A stretch of 10,726 bases of DNA, taken from positions 1 through 10,726 of the forward strand of contig MTLR01000052.1 of NCBI GenBank assembly GCA_002010925.1, given 5' to 3'. Both the position numbers and the translations under genes were made by a program. Shown piece after piece: positions 1-6,690 of this stretch (positions within the stretch are counted from its first letter, which is position 1; every line of letters starts with the position of its first letter). Origin of the DNA: Candidatus Bathyarchaeota archaeon JdFR-04 (GTDB lineage Archaea > Thermoproteota > Bathyarchaeia > Bathyarchaeales > UBA233). The notes beneath the pieces are model-generated. The model searched no databases. It was given only the letters and a program-made list of their open reading frames with translations, and had not been told where the DNA came from.

Positions 1-280
1 CAGGGTTTTTTACATGCAAAATTTCATCTGCAGGAAGTTCGCGAAGAGTTATTGACTGCCGCATAATTTTACCATCAATTATAAAAAGTTGGACGTTAAA
101 CCCGCCTAATAACATGGTTTCAGAAACTCTATCGCCTACACAAATAATTTTGGATGGTTTATGCTCTTGAACCAATAATTCCAGTTTTTTAATGATTTCA
201 GCAGATGAGCCCCGTAAGAGTATGCCCCAAGGTTTTTGTAGTTTCCTCCGTAAAGAAGGAGTCAAGCGCCGAATTTTCAT
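1..280 (-). CDS. GTP-dependent dephospho-CoA kinase (DUF359), C-terminus beyond window
   Basis: I translated this frame by hand. It begins MKIRRLTPSLRRKL, continues with PWGILLRGSS, and then has GDRVSETML and LFIIDGKIMR. The GDxVSexxL block followed by the IIDGKxxR block is typical of the archaeal DUF359 family. That family uses GTP to phosphorylate dephospho-CoA in the last step of archaeal coenzyme A synthesis. About 93 codons are visible, roughly half of the usual length, and the rest lies left of base 1. The start chosen is the ATG at 280-278. It sits one codon after the spt4 stop and in the same frame (TGA TGG ATG), so translation is probably coupled. Its place directly after spt4 is a familiar archaeal gene order and supports the call. 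Partial only because of the window edge. Confidence 0.88.
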   Translation of the reverse strand, partial: MKIRRLTPSLRRKLQKPWGILLRGSSAEIIKKLELLVQEHKPSKIICVGDRVSETMLLGGFNVQLFIIDGKIMRQSITLRELPADEILHVKNP

Positions 281-283
281 CCA

Positions 284-469
284 TCATCTTACCCGTAAAG
301 CGTAGCGCCCCTTTTCTTTTATTTTCATTGCTTTGGCTATAGCGGAATTTTCTGGATCAAGTATTATGACGAGTCCGGTGTAATCGTCACTCAAAGGGGA
401 AGACTTGCATTGAGGACAAACATTTTTGTTAGATATTAAATGACATTTAGGACAAGCTTTCTCGGTCAT
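284..469 (-). CDS. spt4: Transcription elongation factor Spt4 (RpoE'' / RpoE2)
   Basis: This 61-residue protein has the Spt4 fold signature. A zinc ribbon is formed by C6-x2-C9 and C18-x2-C21, followed by a short alpha/beta body with the LIILDPENS-type strand (here VIILDPENS) and an AKAMxIxxKGRYALRV ending. Spt4 pairs with Spt5 (NusG homologue) to form the archaeal processivity factor that clamps RNA polymerase. Length matches archaeal Spt4. The ATG start is backed by AAGGTGG at 476-482, six bases upstream. The gene lies 32 bases after rpo7 and three bases before the dephospho-CoA kinase gene. The rpo7-spt4 pair is conserved in archaea, which is why Spt4 was formerly called RpoE''. Confidence 0.95.
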   Translation of the reverse strand: MTEKACPKCHLISNKNVCPQCKSSPLSDDYTGLVIILDPENSAIAKAMKIKEKGRYALRVR

Positions 470-475
470 TTTTAG

Positions 476-482
476 CCACCTT
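476..482 (-). promoter_or_regulatory. Shine-Dalgarno site of spt4
   Basis: AAGGTGG on the minus strand ends six bases before the spt4 ATG. It supports an independent ribosome entry for spt4 in the short gap after rpo7. Confidence 0.6.
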
Positions 483-501
483 CATTAGTTTTTCTTCTTT
501 T

Positions 502-1080
502 TCAAGTTTCTTTTTCCTCCTCTTCCCCTTTACGAGTAATTTGCTCTATTTCTTTCTCAATCCACTCAAGTTTTCCCAGGAAGGGTTGACGAGCAGTTAC
601 ACCTATTTTTCCAGAAGTGCCCCTCCCAAGAGAAGCAGCAGTAATCCTAACTCGGACAGCATCGCCAGTCATAAGCGTTCGTTTAGTTTCCTTTCCCATG
701 AGAATACCCTGCTTTTCGTCATAAGTGATAAAATCATCCATAAGCTGAGAAACATGAAGCAATGCATCAACTGGACCTATTCTAACAAAAGCTCCGAACT
801 CGGCGATTTCCACAACTTCACCCTCCACTATCTCATGAAGTTGTGGATAAAAGGTTAGAAGCGAAAAAGTTACCTTGTGATAGGTAGCACCATCCCCAGG
901 AATAATTTTTCCAACAGGGTTAACTTTAATGTCGATTACAGCTACCACATACCCTAACTCCTCATCCACCAACCCTTCATATTTCATTTTTAACTGTTCA
1001 TAACCAACGGATTCAATGGGTTGCCCGAACTTTTCTGGGGGGATACGAATAGTGTCCTCTAAAGTCACAAGCTTGAACAT
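502..1080 (-). CDS. rpo7: DNA-directed RNA polymerase subunit Rpo7 (RpoE')
   Basis: Rpo7 forms the stalk of archaeal RNA polymerase with Rpo4 and contacts nascent RNA, aiding open-complex formation and elongation. From the chosen start the protein is 192 residues. It opens with MFKLVTLEDTIRIPP, the family's N-terminal hallmark. Residues 1-80 form the tip (RNP-like) domain and about 82-165 an S1/OB RNA-binding domain (VEGEVVEIAEFGAFVRIGP). The ending GKIGVTARQPFLG is also typical, followed by a charged tail rich in E and K. An upstream in-frame ATG at 1098 would overlap the PIN gene. The ATG at 1080 matches family starts, lies one base after the PIN stop, and follows a GAAGGAAG motif. That start is preferred. 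Confidence 0.95.
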   Translation of the reverse strand: MFKLVTLEDTIRIPPEKFGQPIESVGYEQLKMKYEGLVDEELGYVVAVIDIKVNPVGKIIPGDGATYHKVTFSLLTFYPQLHEIVEGEVVEIAEFGAFVRIGPVDALLHVSQLMDDFITYDEKQGILMGKETKRTLMTGDAVRVRITAASLGRGTSGKIGVTARQPFLGKLEWIEKEIEQITRKGEEEEKET

Positions 1081-1081
1081 T

Positions 1082-1504
1082 TCAAACGCTTCCTTCAATT
1101 TCCAGACGCGTTTTTTGCCTCAAATAAATAACTGGCACATTTATATCTCTTAACCTCTTTCTAAGCACGCTATCGTTAGTAAACACGGGACATTTCCATT
1201 TTTTTGCTATTTTTAAGACCAAATCGTCATGGGACCCTTGAAAGTTAAGCGTTACCTTAACTTCTCGGCATCTTTCAGCTAGCTTCAACGCAGACATTGC
1301 TTGTCTACATATTCTTGGAGGCCCACTTGAAGCTAGCTTTTCCAACTCTTTAAGCGTTTGATGGAGAACTACTGGTTCAAAATTTCTGTCCAAAAGTTTC
1401 TTCAACTCTTCGAAAATATCCAATCTGAACTGAAAAGGCACAAAAAAGGCGTTCGTGTCCATAATGATCCTTAAAGGTTTTTTCTTTGACTTCTTCCTTT
1501 TCAT
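1082..1504 (-). CDS. PIN-domain nuclease, Fcf1/Utp24-like (probable rRNA processing)
   Basis: This 140-residue single-domain PIN protein has the acidic active-site set: D16 in IIMDTNAF, E53/E55 in LKELEKL, D93/D94 in GSHDDLV and D111 in TNDSVL. PIN domains use these acids to bind metal and cut RNA. In eukaryotes the related Fcf1/Utp24 cuts pre-rRNA, and archaeal members located between aIF2 gamma and rpo7 are usually given the same label. A ribosome-biogenesis role is therefore inferred from family and context, not shown. It is not likely to be a VapC toxin, because no antitoxin gene sits beside it and the neighbours are core translation genes. The N-terminus is very basic (KRKKSKKK). The start lies 12 bases after the aIF2 gamma stop, with no clear Shine-Dalgarno motif. 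Confidence 0.85.
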   Translation of the reverse strand: MKRKKSKKKPLRIIMDTNAFFVPFQFRLDIFEELKKLLDRNFEPVVLHQTLKELEKLASSGPPRICRQAMSALKLAERCREVKVTLNFQGSHDDLVLKIAKKWKCPVFTNDSVLRKRLRDINVPVIYLRQKTRLEIEGSV

Positions 1505-1516
1505 AAAGTAAACCGA

Positions 1517-2791
1517 CTATTCTATTATTCCATAACCTATGAGGCGCCAACGCCCTCCTATTTTGCGGCTTATAGCTGCTCTGGACCCCTTTTGAGCGCA
1601 TACGGGACGTGAAAGCTTAAGCGTTGCTGTTTTACCTTTAACAGAAATTACGCTCCCAACGGTTATTGAAACTCCGACATGTAAGAGGAGCATTTCGCCT
1701 TTGTGTGGTTTATCTACCGCTACGAGCTCCTTTGTTCCCACAGCTTGTTCGAATAGGTGCATCTCTAAGGTTAACTCGAAGAGAGTGGGAGGAAGCATAC
1801 CTGGTTTACCGACAAGGTTCCCGGTAAGTCCATCAGCTTTTGTTAATGAGGGATCCAATAGAGTTCCAACTCCCACAAGACCGCCGCACTCTGCTTCCTT
1901 GAGCTTGTGACCGCCCACATGTAGACTTACGATATGAGTAAAAATAGGTTCATAAACGGTTTTTCCTTCCTTATGTTCCCGAAGGCCTGGACGAATTTCT
2001 ATTTCCTCATCTACTTTGAATTTACCTTGCAAAATTGTTCCACCAATAACGCCTCCTGATATCCGTTCTATGGATGTTCCAGGTTTGTTGATATCAAAGG
2101 AACGAACAACGTACATTAAAGGAGGTTTGCTTGGGTCTCTTTTTGGAGTTGGCAAGAACCTTTCCATAGCTTCAATTAGAGCATCAGTGTTTACTTTATG
2201 TTGAGCTGAAACAGGGATTATAGGAGCATCTTCAGCTACTGTCCCCGCTACGAACGTTTTAATCTCCTTATAGCTTTGTAGGGCTCGTTCACGATTTACT
2301 ATGTCAATCTTGTTTTGGACAATAACTATGTTCTTAAGGCCCATTATTTGAATAGCCGCTAAATGTTCTCGAGTTTGTGGCTGAGGGCAAAACTCATCAG
2401 CTGCTATGACAAGTAACGCGCCGTCCATAACTGCAGCCCCAGAAAGCATAGTGGCCATAAGAGCCTCGTGCCCAGGGGCGTCCACGAAACTTATAGCTCG
2501 TTGAAACTCTGTTGGATTTCCGCAGTGGGGACAGAAGGATTCTGTAGAATAGTTCTGCGGGGATGTGCATTTTGGGCACTTGTATACTGGCATATCGGCG
2601 TATCCGAGTTTTATTGTGATTCCCCGTTTTAGCTCTTCGCTGTGGCGAGCTGCCCAAACACCGGTTAGGGCTTGTACTAAAGTTGTTTTACCATGATCGA
2701 CATGCCCAATTGTGCCGATATTGATCTCAGGTTGTTTAGGAAGCTTTTTCAGGCTGAGCTTCCTCCTCTCCTTTTTCAGATCGAGCTTCAA
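1517..2791 (-). CDS. eif2g: Translation initiation factor aIF2 subunit gamma
   Basis: This is the GTPase core of archaeal aIF2, which carries initiator Met-tRNA to the small ribosomal subunit with the alpha and beta subunits. The 424 residues show a P-loop GHVDHGKTT (29-37), switch I near RGITIKLGYAD, a zinc knuckle with C71-x2-C74 and C86-x2-C89, switch II DAPGH (103-107), NKID (159-162) and a G5 VSAQ. Domains II and III follow (GTSIERISGGVIGG; VSVKGKTATLKLSRP). The frame opens with TTG at 2791, giving a 56-base overlap with the end of rps6e. A GAGG six bases upstream supports that start. No ATG, GTG or in-frame TTG lies between it and the P-loop, and most relatives have about 13 fewer residues before the NIGTIGHVDHG stretch. 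The identity is certain and the first residues are not. Confidence 0.96.
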   Translation of the reverse strand: MKLDLKKERRKLSLKKLPKQPEINIGTIGHVDHGKTTLVQALTGVWAARHSEELKRGITIKLGYADMPVYKCPKCTSPQNYSTESFCPHCGNPTEFQRAISFVDAPGHEALMATMLSGAAVMDGALLVIAADEFCPQPQTREHLAAIQIMGLKNIVIVQNKIDIVNRERALQSYKEIKTFVAGTVAEDAPIIPVSAQHKVNTDALIEAMERFLPTPKRDPSKPPLMYVVRSFDINKPGTSIERISGGVIGGTILQGKFKVDEEIEIRPGLREHKEGKTVYEPIFTHIVSLHVGGHKLKEAECGGLVGVGTLLDPSLTKADGLTGNLVGKPGMLPPTLFELTLEMHLFEQAVGTKELVAVDKPHKGEMLLLHVGVSITVGSVISVKGKTATLKLSRPVCAQKGSRAAISRKIGGRWRLIGYGIIE

Positions 2792-3170
2792 CAGCTTCCT
2801 CTTTCTTCTTCATAGTTTGTTTCGGTTTTTCTAGGATTTTCATGTTTATTTGCACTATTTCTTCGGTTATTACATTCCCTCTTAGCGTTTTTCTTTTCCT
2901 TTGTCCTTCACGTTTCGGGTTAAAGCCGACTCCCTTTTTTAGGAGGATGCTTTTGCGTATTCCTCCGTGAATTGTAGGGTGCATTGGAAAGCCATCTTTG
3001 TCTGTGCCTCCGGTTATTAGAAGCTTATATCCACGTAGCCCAAGGGCTGTGCCATCTATGGTTTCGCCTATCTTTTTCCCTATAAGTGGAACAGCTTTAT
3101 GTTCTTCCAATTCTATACTTTGAGATTTTCCTGTTTGAGGGTCGGAAACGATAACTTTGAATTTCGCCAT
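2736..3170 (-). CDS. rps6e: 30S ribosomal protein eS6
   Basis: eS6 is a small-subunit ribosomal protein shared by archaea and eukaryotes. The 144-residue product contains the S6e signature around residues 52-63 (ITGGTDKDGFPM), followed by HPTIHGGIR, a KRKTLRGN block and EEIVQIN, all typical of the family. The C-terminal 25 residues are a charged tail rich in E and K, encoded by a purine-rich stretch that may also serve as ribosome-binding sequence for the overlapping aIF2 gamma gene. The start is an ATG at 3170. It is the first gene of the six-gene translation/transcription cluster, so its promoter should lie in 3171-3353 and probably serves the whole operon. Confidence 0.95.
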   Translation of the reverse strand: MAKFKVIVSDPQTGKSQSIELEEHKAVPLIGKKIGETIDGTALGLRGYKLLITGGTDKDGFPMHPTIHGGIRKSILLKKGVGFNPKREGQRKRKTLRGNVITEEIVQINMKILEKPKQTMKKKEEAVEARSEKGEEEAQPEKAS

Positions 3171-3353
3171 TCCTCAACAAATGCTCCTTTTAACTTTCCG
3201 TGTCTATTGAAATCAGCATCTCTCTCTATTAAGGATTATTAATTCCAGAGGGGGAACTAATTGGCTTAAACCATGAAACCAATGACGTTTTCCATAATTC
3301 TTACAGAAGACCACATCGGGAATAAAACTTCTTTCAATAATTTCAGTCAAACA
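3171..3353 (-). other. Intergenic leader of the rps6e operon, weak promoter signals
   Basis: This gap separates fae-hps from rps6e, both on the minus strand. On that strand CCTTAATAGA (about 3224-3233) is a possible TATA element and AAAAGGAGC (3183-3191) a possible ribosome-binding motif. Neither is strong. An imperfect inverted repeat, ATTGGCTT at 3260-3267 and AAACCAAT at 3276-3283 with one mismatch, could form a short hairpin in the fae-hps 3' region. No tRNA and no C/D-box motif pair was seen here. Confidence 0.3.
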
Positions 3354-4817
3354 CTATTCTACATGCACTCGATATAGGTCTACGTCCTCCCGCATTTCCC
3401 GTGTCAACTTCAGGAATTCTCTTACCGCCCGCTCTATGTCTTTCGCTTGAGTGATGTATCGCCCAACAACTATTATGTCTGCACCTTGTTCCAGCGCTTC
3501 CCTAGCTGTTTCGGGAATTATCCCACCAGCAACCCCGATTAAGAAACGCTTGCCTTTAAAGGCTTTCCTCAATTTTGGAATAAGTTCTAATCCTATAGTT
3601 TTTCCTGTTTCCACATCTATTGCGCGATGAATTATCACAACGTCTGGAAACCCCTTCAGCTCCTGAAGCTTTCTTATAGGATTCTCTACATACATCATAT
3701 CCACGAAGGCATAAATGCCGAGTCTCTGGGCTTCATAGATGAACTTGTTTAGTGTTTTTGGGTCAGCCAAGCCGGAGGCGACCACAGCGTCAGCTGTGGA
3801 TTCGTAGGCAATATCAACTTCCACTTTGCCCACATCCAAGGTTTTTAGATCAGCTATTATGAAAATCTCTTTAGCTAAATCTCGAAGCTCCTCTATCACG
3901 CGAGCACCATATTTTTTGATTAGCGGAGTTCCAACCTCCAAGATTACTCGATCGCTTCGCGGAATTTGCTCAATTATCCTTTTATTTCGTTCAAGACTTG
4001 GAATGTCTAAGGCTATCTGGAGATATGGTGGACGCCATAATCGCGGAACTCTAAAGCCCATTATAGGATGTTTAGCCCTATCCTTGTCATAAAGAACTTT
4101 GTCTAAGGGCGGATACTTCGCTAACGCCCGCTTCAAAGCCAACTTGGTGGCACTATAATTATAGTGGTAAATTTTTCGATAGTCTTTAGCTTTTGGATGA
4201 ACAAAAACGCTACAGATTATAACCCAGTCATCTATTTTTTCGCGTGGAATTATACCCTCTTCCACGGCGTCAGCCACAGCCTTAGCAACTGCAGCCTGTG
4301 CTGGACCAAAAATTTTGCCGGCATCTTCCATTCCCTTTACGGTAACTTTAGGGACCAAGAGAGTGTGGGGTTTTGGAGGGAGGTTAGGGCGTATAACTGC
4401 TAACAAGGGCGTATGTCCAGCGGAAAGATTAGACAATCCATTTGCAAAAGCTTCTCCTACCGGACCGGTTTTATCGCCTATAAGTAAATCTACATGAGCA
4501 ACTTCCTCGCCCTCTCCAACTAAAGCTTCACCGATTAAGTAAGTGAAGCCTCGAAGTGTCGGAAATGCTAAGGAAAGAGGGGGTTTTGGAATGGAAATTG
4601 CGTCGGATACTTCTTCAAATTTAACTTTAAATTCCCGCATCCATTGGTAAAGGGTGTCGCGGTGGATGTTTAAGATCTTGGCTGTGCCGGATATTGTCGG
4701 TTTTATGGGTTTCCTTCCCTCGGCTATACGGGTTTCAATTTCCTTCTTCATAGCAGTTTTCAAAATCTTAACAAATTCTTCCCTTGTCTGCGGTCTTCTT
4801 ATATTTAATTCCGACAT
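3354..4817 (-). CDS. fae-hps: Helix-turn-helix / formaldehyde-activating enzyme / 3-hexulose-6-phosphate synthase fusion
   Basis: The 487 residues form three parts. Residues 1-80 are an extra N-terminal segment with a predicted helix-turn-helix at about 41-63 (TAKILNIHRDTLYQWM). Residues 93-235 are formaldehyde-activating enzyme (Fae), with LIGEALVGEG and catalytic His108 in EVAHVDLLIGDK, GLSNLSAGHTPLL and KDYRKIYHYNYSATK. Residues 265-487 are 3-hexulose-6-phosphate synthase of the OMP-decarboxylase superfamily, with D323-L-K325-x2-D328 and VAGGI. Known archaeal Fae-Hps proteins start at the Fae part and have about 390-400 residues. They make ribulose-5-phosphate from hexulose-phosphate by the reverse RuMP route and pass the formaldehyde to tetrahydromethanopterin. 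The HTH is the novelty and suggests, by inference, self-regulation. The ATG start has a TATA box about 40 bases upstream. No later in-frame start would cleanly restore a conventional Fae N-terminus. Confidence 0.93.
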   Translation of the reverse strand: MSELNIRRPQTREEFVKILKTAMKKEIETRIAEGRKPIKPTISGTAKILNIHRDTLYQWMREFKVKFEEVSDAISIPKPPLSLAFPTLRGFTYLIGEALVGEGEEVAHVDLLIGDKTGPVGEAFANGLSNLSAGHTPLLAVIRPNLPPKPHTLLVPKVTVKGMEDAGKIFGPAQAAVAKAVADAVEEGIIPREKIDDWVIICSVFVHPKAKDYRKIYHYNYSATKLALKRALAKYPPLDKVLYDKDRAKHPIMGFRVPRLWRPPYLQIALDIPSLERNKRIIEQIPRSDRVILEVGTPLIKKYGARVIEELRDLAKEIFIIADLKTLDVGKVEVDIAYESTADAVVASGLADPKTLNKFIYEAQRLGIYAFVDMMYVENPIRKLQELKGFPDVVIIHRAIDVETGKTIGLELIPKLRKAFKGKRFLIGVAGGIIPETAREALEQGADIIVVGRYITQAKDIERAVREFLKLTREMREDVDLYRVHVE

Positions 4818-4962
4818 TAATGGTTAACACCGGGGAACATTATGGGGCAATTGCTATATAAATCTGTCGGAAACATTCTATCTTTCCTCATTTAATTCGA
4901 CATTAATTTATGTAGTAGTGTAGGATTATGTAGATTTTGCGTTTTATCCGACATTCAATTGG
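4804..4962 (-). promoter_or_regulatory. Array of four TGTCGGA-type repeats around the fae-hps promoter (candidate operators)
   Basis: Three copies lie in the fae-hps direction. They are ATTAATGTCGGAATTAAA covering the start codon (4804-4821), ATTAATGTCGAATTAAA (4891-4907, one G shorter) and ATTGAATGTCGGATAAAA (4942-4959, just after the macro-gene stop). A fourth core, TGTCGGAA, lies on the opposite strand at 4865-4872, touching the upstream edge of the TATA box. A factor bound at the TATA-side or start-codon copy would block initiation. The match between copies is seen directly. That they are operators, and that the HTH of the Fae-Hps protein binds them, is inference. Confidence 0.5.
4855..4862 (-). 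promoter_or_regulatory. TATA box of fae-hps
   Basis: TTTATATA on the minus strand, preceded by a purine-rich BRE-like CAGA, is the best archaeal TATA element in the window. It predicts transcription starting near 4832-4836, with a 5' leader of about 15-20 bases before the ATG at 4817. Confidence 0.7.
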
Positions 4963-5491
4963 AAAATACCTGTTTTACTGCTTTTTTAAAGGCTTCAGCA
5001 GATTCTTGGGTGAACCCTACAAAAGTTATTTCTTTTAGACTAGTTGATTTTTCTAGATGCTTTTTTAGTTGTTGAGCCATTGTAATCGCTGCTGTTTGGA
5101 TCGGAATTCCGCCCACCCCTGTTCCTAGTCCAGGAAAAGCTATTGATCTTATTTTTAGGGTTTCAGCGCATTCAAGGGCCGCTTCCATTGCGGATTTAAC
5201 GTTTTCCTCTGCTATTTGCATAGCTGGTTTAGGCATTGTAGGCGCGTGAATGACATAGCGGACTTTTAGTTTGCCCGCGGTTGTGGCGATCGCTTTTCCA
5301 ACGGGAACTGGCGCTTGTTTTACGGCTTCTTCTTCAATTTCTTTCCCGCCTACACGTTTTATAGCTCCAGCAACTCCTCCACCCATCACCATATAACTAT
5401 TAGCGGGGTTTACGATCGCGTCAGCGGCTTGCCGAGTTAGGTCCCCACGAACTACTCGGATTATAACGTTTCTATAGTTTAATTCGAACAT
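4955..5491 (-). CDS. Macro-domain protein (ADP-ribose-binding, Af1521-like)
   Basis: From the chosen start this is a 178-residue stand-alone macro domain. Visible landmarks are VVRGDLT (D17), AIVNPANSYMVMGGGVAGAI (N28, N31, G37-G39), HAPTM, and the phosphate loop FPGLGTGVGG (119-128). These form the ADP-ribose pocket in this family. Members bind ADP-ribose, and several hydrolyse O-acetyl-ADP-ribose or remove ADP-ribose from proteins or nucleic acids. Which of these applies cannot be told from sequence. The frame can be extended to a TTG at 5512, but a strong GGGAGG (5501-5506) sits nine bases before the ATG at 5491, so the ATG is preferred. It precedes fae-hps on the same strand, yet a 137-base gap with its own TATA box suggests separate transcription. 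Confidence 0.9.
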   Translation of the reverse strand: MFELNYRNVIIRVVRGDLTRQAADAIVNPANSYMVMGGGVAGAIKRVGGKEIEEEAVKQAPVPVGKAIATTAGKLKVRYVIHAPTMPKPAMQIAEENVKSAMEAALECAETLKIRSIAFPGLGTGVGGIPIQTAAITMAQQLKKHLEKSTSLKEITFVGFTQESAEAFKKAVKQVFSN

Positions 5492-5500
5492 AGAAAGCGC

Positions 5501-5506
5501 CCTCCC
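5501..5506 (-). promoter_or_regulatory. Shine-Dalgarno site that fixes the macro-domain gene start
   Basis: GGGAGG on the minus strand ends nine bases before the ATG at 5491. It lies inside the longer TTG-initiated reading frame, which argues against the TTG start at 5512. Confidence 0.65.
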
Positions 5507-5512
5507 TATCAA

Positions 5513-5657
5513 ATTACGTCTTCGTCTATTCTTTGTTGCAGATGGAAATAAATCTTATTCGGTATCCAAAAAGAATTTTTGATCTTTGACATTTATTTCC
5601 TTTTAGTGAGGAAGAGTTATTTATTTAGCCATAGGGGTGGTTAGAAGAGGGGCAAAC
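5513..5657. promoter_or_regulatory. Divergent promoter region between the macro-domain gene and ribL
   Basis: The two genes diverge here. On the minus strand AAGATTTATTTCC (about 5545-5557) is a TATA-like element about 60 bases before the macro ATG. On the plus strand TTATTTATTTA (5617-5627) and, further up, ACATTTATTTCC (5589-5600) are TATA-like elements for ribL. GAGGGG at 5647-5652 is a good ribosome-binding site five bases before the ribL ATG. The promoter choices are weak and the ribosome site is stronger. Confidence 0.4.
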
Positions 5658-6125
5658 ATGAGAGGGCTTTCAAATAGGAAGAAAGAAAAGGTCGTGCTTG
5701 CTGCAGGGGTATTTGATTTACTTCATATAGGACATGTAAAGTTTTTGGAGGAAGCAAAGAAGGCTGGAGGCAAAAACTCGGAGTTAATAGTTATAGTAGC
5801 TCGGGACAGTACCGTGGAGAAACGCAAAGGAGAAAGGCCTGTTGTCCCAGAAGCCCAACGTAGAGCTTTAGTGGAGGCATTAAAAGTTGTTGATACGGCA
5901 TTGCTAGGGTATGAGGAGTTTAATATGGAAAAAGTCATTGAGAAAATAATACCTGACGTAATAGCAGTTGGATATGACCAAAAAGGCATAGAGGAAGAAT
6001 TGAGAAAGATTATTCAAAAAAGGGGCTTAGAAATAGAGATTGTTCGGATAGATAAGTTTGAGATAGATGAGATTAACAGCTCTTCCGATATTAAGAGAAA
6101 GATCATCGAGAGCTTTAAGAGGTAA
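5658..6125 (+). CDS. ribL: FAD synthetase RibL (archaeal cytidylyltransferase family)
   Basis: RibL is the archaeal enzyme that transfers AMP from ATP to FMN to make FAD, first shown in Methanocaldococcus. The 155-residue protein has the nucleotidyltransferase motif HIGH (23-26) in AAGVFDLLHIGHVKFLEEA, the IVARDSTVEKRKGERPV segment, IPDVIAVGYDQ, and the late NSSSDIKRKI signature. This is the size and layout of RibL and of related glycerol-3-phosphate cytidylyltransferases. The nearby riboflavin kinase makes RibL the better reading. A GTG at 5637 could add seven residues, but GAGGGG at 5647-5652 just before the ATG at 5658 favours the ATG. The rhomboid gene follows after 34 bases and may share its transcript. 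Soluble, cytosolic. Confidence 0.87.
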   Translation: MRGLSNRKKEKVVLAAGVFDLLHIGHVKFLEEAKKAGGKNSELIVIVARDSTVEKRKGERPVVPEAQRRALVEALKVVDTALLGYEEFNMEKVIEKIIPDVIAVGYDQKGIEEELRKIIQKRGLEIEIVRIDKFEIDEINSSSDIKRKIIESFKR

Positions 6126-6159
6126 AAGGTTTTTGTTAGGAAAACACTGTAAGGAGTAT

Positions 6160-6690
6160 ATGCCTACCTTTATGTTAAGTTTGGCCAATATTGTGGTTTA
6201 TGCATATACAGCTTTCCGTAGTAATAATGTCTTTGTAATGGATGACAAGGTGATGTTGCTTTATGGACAATTTAATTTTTTAGTCTTTAATGGTTGGTAT
6301 TGGCAGCTTTTCACGTCTATGTTTGTTCATTTGAATCTACTTCATTTGCTGGGAAACCTATTTTTCTTGTTAATCTTCGGGTTAAGGGCTGAAGAAGTTT
6401 TTAATCTTTGGGAGTACCTTACTGTATATTTCCTCTCAGGACTCACCGGAAACTTGTTAACTCTTTTGTTGGGTCCTTGGACTGTTTCTGTTGGGGCTTC
6501 TGGTTCCATTTTCGGTATGTTCGGTGCAGTCGTTATGTATTTGCGCATGTCCTTCGGGCAGTCGATTATGGGTGGGTTGATGCTTTCGTTTCTTTTGTTG
6601 TTAATGACTGGAGGTAACGAACAAGTGAACATATTAGGGCATTTTGGGGGGTTTGATTACTGGACTGTTTATTGGGTATTTGTTGGCTAA
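6160..6690 (+). CDS. Rhomboid intramembrane serine protease, C-terminus frameshifted
   Basis: The product begins MPTFMLSLANIVVYAYTAF and is strongly hydrophobic with about six membrane helices. It shows the rhomboid signs FVHLNLLHLLGN (H62-x3-N66), GLRAEE, catalytic Ser114 in GASGSIFG, and catalytic His161 in ILGHFGG. After that the reading frame turns into FDYWTVYWVFVG and stops at 6690. Dropping one G from the six-G run at 6646-6651 restores LITGLFIGYLLAKSR, the expected last membrane helix, with a stop at 6739 and a length of 192 residues. So this is either a sequencing or assembly slip or a recent mutation. The ATG is preceded by AAGGAG. Rhomboids cut membrane proteins within the bilayer; the substrate is unknown. 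The gene follows ribL closely and converges on rbkR. Confidence 0.85.
   Translation: MPTFMLSLANIVVYAYTAFRSNNVFVMDDKVMLLYGQFNFLVFNGWYWQLFTSMFVHLNLLHLLGNLFFLLIFGLRAEEVFNLWEYLTVYFLSGLTGNLLTLLLGPWTVSVGASGSIFGMFGAVVMYLRMSFGQSIMGGLMLSFLLLLMTGGNEQVNILGHFGGFDYWTVYWVFVG
6646..6651 (+). other. Six-G run at the rhomboid frameshift
   Basis: Five G here would keep the rhomboid frame open to 6739 with a family-like last helix. Six G cut it short at 6690. Homopolymer runs are common sites of base-count error. Confidence 0.75.

Noticed and set aside
541..858. Open frame of 105 codons on the plus strand opposite rpo7
   Set aside because: It lies wholly antisense to a certain RNA polymerase subunit gene and its product resembles no protein family.
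1082..1504. PIN protein as a VapC toxin of a toxin-antitoxin pair
   Set aside because: No small antitoxin gene lies next to it; it sits in a conserved translation/transcription operon and resembles Fcf1-type PIN proteins.
2397..2657. 86-codon open frame on the minus strand within aIF2 gamma
   Set aside because: It is an out-of-frame shadow of the GTPase domain, which is fully conserved in the true frame.
3826..4497. Several plus-strand open frames opposite fae-hps
   Set aside because: The minus-strand gene has intact catalytic motifs throughout, so these are antisense shadows.
6408..6617. Plus-strand frame of 69 codons inside the rhomboid gene
   Set aside because: It is out of frame with the rhomboid's membrane helices and catalytic serine, and carries no recognisable domain.
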